DNA of 64,000 nucleotides from a virus. The DNA lies in the IMG/VR virus record IMGVR_UViG_3300037804_000222, positions 1 through 64,000 of that record, one strand, 5' to 3'. A program made the position numbers and the translations under genes. This document shows, piece after piece, positions 60,356-64,000 of this stretch. The notes below the pieces were generated by a model that worked only from the letters and a program-made list of their open reading frames with translations, ran no database searches and was not told the DNA's origin. Every line of letters starts with the position of its first letter. The stretch's first letter is position 1.

Positions 60356-61060
60356 ATGGATAGAACTGAAATGCATAAAGAATTTAAACTTCTCATGGAT
60401 AAAGCAGGTGGGGGCGGAGCCCCTTCCTTCATATCCTCAGAGATAGATAGATTTTTAAATATAGCGCAAGATAAATTTGTGTCTAAACGTGCATTTGGTA
60501 ATAATCCTAGACGTACTGGTTTTGAAGAAGATCAAAAGCGTAGAGATGATTTAGTAGGAATAATTCGACAAAGTAATTTATCTTCCTTTAATACTTATGG
60601 TGCAAATAAGCCAAACGCTGTTTTAGCTCCTATTCCTGCACATTACAGGCATGCTATAAACGAAGAGGCTATTATTTATACTCCTGGAAAGGAAGATTCT
60701 TCTAGAAGAGTTGGAGTTAAACCTATAACTCATGATCGCTATAATAAAATTATAGACGATCCTTTTAATAAACCTGATAAAGATACAGTTTATAGGTTAG
60801 ATTTCGCTGCTATTAATGGTAGTGGAGAGGACGCGGAAGGTGCTCCTGGCTTTGAATTAATATGCGGGGAAGGACAAGAAATATCTATGTATTATATAAG
60901 GTATATTCGAAATCCTATACAAATAGCACCCGATCAAAACTGTATGTTATCAGAACATACACACAGAGAGATTATAAGGATGGCTATCGTAGATGCTTTA
61001 GAAACAATAGAGCAACCACGATACCAATCAAGTAAAATAGAACTTAACGAAATAGAATAA
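60356..61060 (+). CDS. Head-tail connector (ring) protein-like
   Basis: A 234-residue protein. The opening MHKEFKLLMDKAGGGGAPSF and ISSEIDRFLNIAQDKFVSKR resembles phage connector or tail-ring proteins with a leading helix binding the portal. It contains an Asp/Gly-rich middle and ends in a charged helix. Its place between capsid and tail genes fits a connector or adaptor between portal and tail. The assignment is by style and context. Confidence 0.55.
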   Translation: MDRTEMHKEFKLLMDKAGGGGAPSFISSEIDRFLNIAQDKFVSKRAFGNNPRRTGFEEDQKRRDDLVGIIRQSNLSSFNTYGANKPNAVLAPIPAHYRHAINEEAIIYTPGKEDSSRRVGVKPITHDRYNKIIDDPFNKPDKDTVYRLDFAAINGSGEDAEGAPGFELICGEGQEISMYYIRYIRNPIQIAPDQNCMLSEHTHREIIRMAIVDALETIEQPRYQSSKIELNEIE

Positions 61061-61061
61061 A

Positions 61062-61628
61062 ATGGCAAGAACAGCAAAAATAACAAAAGCCAATGTAGGC
61101 CCTCGACAGAACGTCGGAGGTGCTGTTGGTAATACTCCCGTTCGAGCACAGGATTTTAACGATCTTGCGGGAGATCATGTCAGTCAATCTGATACAAATG
61201 CTCAGACAATTGCTAGTAACCTTACGATTAGAGGAGATATATTCACTAATCCTGGTACTCCTGCTGCAGCTCTTGGAACTGGAAATATAACTTTAACTAT
61301 TGCGCAAATTTTAACGCAAGTTTTAGAGGAAGATCCTGAAGGAGCTGCTAATTGGACTACTCCTACTGCTGCTTTATCGGTAGCTGGAATAACTGATGTA
61401 GCTGCTGGAGACTGTCTTGATTTTTATGTAATAAATTCTGCTACTACAGGAGCCAACGAAATAGTTACTATGGTAGCGGGTACTGGATGTACACTTGTTG
61501 GGAATGCACTAGTTGCAGCACCTAATGTTACAGAAGATCAAGAGAATGCAGGTAGTGCACACTTTAGAATGAGATTTACAAACGTAACTTCTGGTTCTGA
61601 GGCGTATACTCTTTATAGACTAGCTTAA
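61062..61628 (+). CDS. Small beta-rich virion protein, 188 aa
   Basis: A 188-residue protein, MARTAKITKANVGPRQNVGG at the start, rich in Gly/Thr/Ala/Asn, predicted beta-rich. It looks like a fibre or decoration protein. One base after the connector gene and 30 bases before the next structural gene, so it is in the same operon. Function inferred. Confidence 0.5.
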   Translation: MARTAKITKANVGPRQNVGGAVGNTPVRAQDFNDLAGDHVSQSDTNAQTIASNLTIRGDIFTNPGTPAAALGTGNITLTIAQILTQVLEEDPEGAANWTTPTAALSVAGITDVAAGDCLDFYVINSATTGANEIVTMVAGTGCTLVGNALVAAPNVTEDQENAGSAHFRMRFTNVTSGSEAYTLYRLA

Positions 61629-61658
61629 CAATTAATTAATTTTTAAAATAGATAACAA

Positions 61659-62936
61659 ATGTTTAAAACAGATAATTCCCTACATGTATTTGTAGGACCT
61701 CAAGAAACATCTTCTATTGCAGCAGCGTCTGCGGGGGATGTATTTATAGTGGATGAGACTAATGCTATTATCTCTGATGGAGCTATTACAGCTGCGGCTC
61801 ACCCATACTTAAAGATCGGACAAAAAGATGCTGACGGTAACGTTCGCTTCACTCCTTTATTTAAATTTGCAAATATTACTAGTAAAGTAGCTAGAGAGCA
61901 CGATGAAGACAGATCTCAACAATCTTCTGTATTTGGTTCAGGCGGATCAACTGGTTCGATTGAAGCACTTAATTCTAACCGTTACACAATACGTGTAAAC
62001 TTTACAAATAATGTAGATATGTATTCTGAGCAGTCAGATCAACATTTCTTTGAATATGTTTCTGATTCTTCTGCAACTCAAATTGAAATTGCAGATTATT
62101 TTGCACAGACTATGTCTAAAAGTGCTAAGTTTTCAGGAAAAAGAACTGGTAAAAACCGTGCTTCTGTAAAAGTAGAACGATTTACTTCTGCAGCTGATTC
62201 AGCTATTTCAACTGATATTACAACTGCTACAGTTACTAATGGTAGTAAATACATTACTGGATTTACTTTTGGTTCTGGTACTGATGTATCTGGAATGGTA
62301 GCAGGTAACTATCTACGTATTGTAGAAGAAGGAACTGTTACAGATACTCCAGTTGCAACAACTGATGCAATTTATAAAATCGTTTCTGTAGATAATACTA
62401 ATGATATTATTGAGTTAGATCAGCCTTTCCAAGGTACAGGAGCTGCTTTACAAGATGTAGCAATTAACCAAATTACAGCTGCTGTTATGGCAACTGCAGA
62501 TGTTGGTATCCGTATTATGGGATTAGAACAAGAATGGAAATTAGGTTTACTTCCTGATGCAGGAAATCTAATTACTTTTGAAGTTACTTTAGATGGTTGG
62601 GGCGCTACTACTGCTGTTGCAAATACTGCTGCAGTTTTAGGAGATGGTACTGCTAGAGCAGTTGCTGACTTAGAGTGGTTTGCTCAAGGTGCTGCAGGTG
62701 CTTATTATCATAAAGGTGCAATTCCTAGTAATGCAGACAATATTACCTTGTATGCTGATGGAACATTAACTACATCTTATAATACACTTGAGTTACAAGT
62801 AGACTTAGAAGATCCTGGACATGCAGTTGCTACAGGTGGTAAAGGTAAAATGACTATTGTTATGGCTGCTCTTGAAGGAGCTTCTCAAGCATTAGTTACT
62901 ACTGCTCTTGCTACTACAGGAGACGCTTGGGATTAA
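61659..62936 (+). CDS. Abundant structural protein, 425 aa
   Basis: A 425-residue protein, MFKTDNSLHVFVGPQETSSI at the start, rich in Ala/Thr/Gly/Asp with many strands and few charged clusters, as in tail-tube or capsid auxiliary proteins. Its codon use is like the capsid gene and it is closed by a strong terminator, which together suggest high expression. A tail or auxiliary capsid role is inferred. Confidence 0.55.
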   Translation: MFKTDNSLHVFVGPQETSSIAAASAGDVFIVDETNAIISDGAITAAAHPYLKIGQKDADGNVRFTPLFKFANITSKVAREHDEDRSQQSSVFGSGGSTGSIEALNSNRYTIRVNFTNNVDMYSEQSDQHFFEYVSDSSATQIEIADYFAQTMSKSAKFSGKRTGKNRASVKVERFTSAADSAISTDITTATVTNGSKYITGFTFGSGTDVSGMVAGNYLRIVEEGTVTDTPVATTDAIYKIVSVDNTNDIIELDQPFQGTGAALQDVAINQITAAVMATADVGIRIMGLEQEWKLGLLPDAGNLITFEVTLDGWGATTAVANTAAVLGDGTARAVADLEWFAQGAAGAYYHKGAIPSNADNITLYADGTLTTSYNTLELQVDLEDPGHAVATGGKGKMTIVMAALEGASQALVTTALATTGDAWD

Positions 62937-62961
62937 TATTCCGAATAATTTTTATATAATC

Positions 62962-62995
62962 AAAGGGCAGGCAGCTTATCTGTCTGCCCTTTTTT
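62962..62995 (+). terminator. Rho-independent terminator after structural operon
   Basis: AAAGGGCAGGCAG (62962-62974) pairs with CTGTCTGCCCTTT (62980-62992) over 13 positions with one G-U around a CTTAT loop, followed by a T run to 62995. It lies 25 bases after the stop of the 425-residue gene. Confidence 0.85.
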
Positions 62996-63006
62996 AATAC
63001 CTACCT

Positions 63007-63594
63007 ATGCCATTAGATATAAAACTTAATGTACGAACAACTGATGATTGTAAGAATTTAGTTATAGAAGATATAACTGGATATTATGACATTTTAAATA
63101 ACCCTGGAGGGTGGGGACAAATCAATCAGAGTCCTAGTATACCAAATGAAAGTATTAATGTTTTTATAACAGTATATCACCATATAGCTGGAGTACAGTA
63201 TACTACAACTATTCAGGTGCCAGAAAGTTTATATTATACAGCATTTCCTTTTGAAAGTAGTATAGAAGGATTTAAAATGTCTATTCCTTCTGATATAATA
63301 TCTACATATATTGCAAATCAGATAACTTTAGAGCCTGGTGTTGAATTACCTGAAGAATATAATATAACTCAAGAAACTGTAGAAGATAATATATATCAAG
63401 TAGTAGTTAGACTTTCCCATGAAAATATGGAGATTATATCTACCCCTTCTATATACTCCTCTACATGTAACATGAGAAAAGATGTTGACGCTTTGTTATC
63501 ATCTATAGATTTATCTTGTAAGGATTGTGATCAAACTGATTTTGATAAAGCCTTATTAGCAAAAAGTATACTTGAAGGATTAGAAAATGCTTAA
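63007..63594 (+). CDS. Structural/tail protein, 195 aa
   Basis: A 195-residue protein starting MPLDIKLNVRTTDDCKNLVI, beta-rich, with a cysteine pair near the C-terminus (DLSCKDCDQTD). It is the first gene after the structural operon's terminator and precedes the metalloprotease-like gene by nine bases. Probably a tail component; no function known. Confidence 0.5.
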   Translation: MPLDIKLNVRTTDDCKNLVIEDITGYYDILNNPGGWGQINQSPSIPNESINVFITVYHHIAGVQYTTTIQVPESLYYTAFPFESSIEGFKMSIPSDIISTYIANQITLEPGVELPEEYNITQETVEDNIYQVVVRLSHENMEIISTPSIYSSTCNMRKDVDALLSSIDLSCKDCDQTDFDKALLAKSILEGLENA

Positions 63595-63603
63595 TTTAAA
63601 ATA

Positions 63604-64000
63604 ATGGCTACACCAAAAAAGGCAAAAAAGGCATATAATACTACACATTTAATAGGTGCATCAGGTCAGAGTTGTGGATTTGAATGGAGTTTAAAAAAAC
63701 ACGTTCAAGATTCTGATATTAATTTCGGAGGATATACTACCGCTATAAAGCAAATTCTTCAAAGCTCTAAATTTGAAAGAACTAATAAAGTGTTCCCTAT
63801 TGTATTTCACGTAATTCGTGATGATGCAAATCTTCTACATCCTTCGGGAGGTGTTAATAGGGATTTTAATGTAGAATATTTATTAGCCTGGGTAAATTTT
63901 TGGTTTGGGGGTACTTCTATATCATTTAAAGGCGCAGAAAAAGATCCTCAAGGAAATATTATGACTACTCCAGGATTAAATATAATAGAGGGAAGTGATG
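63604..64000 (+). CDS. M43-like (pappalysin) metallopeptidase, truncated by window
   Basis: The first 132 residues of a protein cut by the window edge. A Lys-rich start (MATPKKAKKAYN) leads to KVFPIVFHVIRDD, then a helix before SISFKGAEKDPQGNIMTTPG. This matches the start of M43 metalloproteases common in Bacteroidota, where a VxxHVI strand and a DPxGN motif precede the catalytic HExxH. The zinc site itself would lie beyond position 64000. As a virion-gene neighbour it may digest host surface proteins or aid tail maturation. Family call based on two motifs only. Confidence 0.55.
   Translation, partial: MATPKKAKKAYNTTHLIGASGQSCGFEWSLKKHVQDSDINFGGYTTAIKQILQSSKFERTNKVFPIVFHVIRDDANLLHPSGGVNRDFNVEYLLAWVNFWFGGTSISFKGAEKDPQGNIMTTPGLNIIEGSD

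Noticed and set aside
1-64000. CRISPR arrays, insertion sequences, integrase or group I intron
   Set aside because: No regular 25-40 bp repeat-spacer array, transposase, integrase or homing-endonuclease motif was seen; direct repeats found are only two or three copies.

Overview
The window is a phage genome segment. Gene content and layout point to a crAss-like phage (order Crassvirales) infecting a member of the Bacteroidota, probably a flavobacterium. The main evidence is a 2078-residue protein with the DFDID catalytic motif of crAss-like virion RNA polymerase, set in a run of giant virion proteins, together with a crAss-type portal, scaffold and capsid cassette, a family A DNA polymerase, a TOPRIM primase, a DnaB-like helicase and an SSB. 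The DNA is AT-rich. Starts usually follow A-rich leaders without Shine-Dalgarno sequences. Several intergenic regions carry the Bacteroidota sigma promoter pattern TTG-N19/20-TAnnTTTG. The closest cultured relatives I would expect are Cellulophaga phages of the phi14:2 type; that is inference, not a database result.

Layout. (1) 1-25.8 kb, rightward: a tail protein, a lysozyme-bearing virion protein, four giant proteins including the virion RNA polymerase (probably injected with the DNA), and two small genes, closed by a terminator. (2) 25.8-47.6 kb, all leftward: rIIB-like and rIIA-like proteins, then recombination and replication genes (PD-(D/E)XK nuclease, RusA-like resolvase, primase, SSB, Sak4-like ATPase, DnaB-like helicase, SF2 helicase, DNA polymerase) mixed with many very small genes. 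This block contains three tRNA-like elements and several non-coding stretches dense in palindromes and nested hairpins. (3) About 47.6-48.0 kb: the divergence point, with a promoter, a terminator-like hairpin and a structured leader. (4) 48.0-64 kb, rightward: small nucleotide- and DNA-metabolism genes, an HU/IHF-like protein, a zinc-finger protein, a GroES-like protein, large terminase, paired beta-rich proteins, portal, scaffold, major capsid protein, connector, further virion proteins, and a truncated M43-like metalloprotease at the right edge.

How it fits together. The injected RNA polymerase would transcribe early genes, while host polymerase would use the Bacteroidota-type promoters seen in front of the packaging and capsid genes. 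The convergent junction at 25.75-25.84 kb separates late virion genes from the early block. Since both window edges lie among virion genes, a missing segment probably joins them on the full genome. The least explained parts are non-coding: the tRNA-like elements with long structured insertions (38.23-38.40 and 40.26-40.39 kb), the palindrome clusters (38.1-39.3 kb), and a nested-helix and pseudoknot region at 46.06-46.31 kb.
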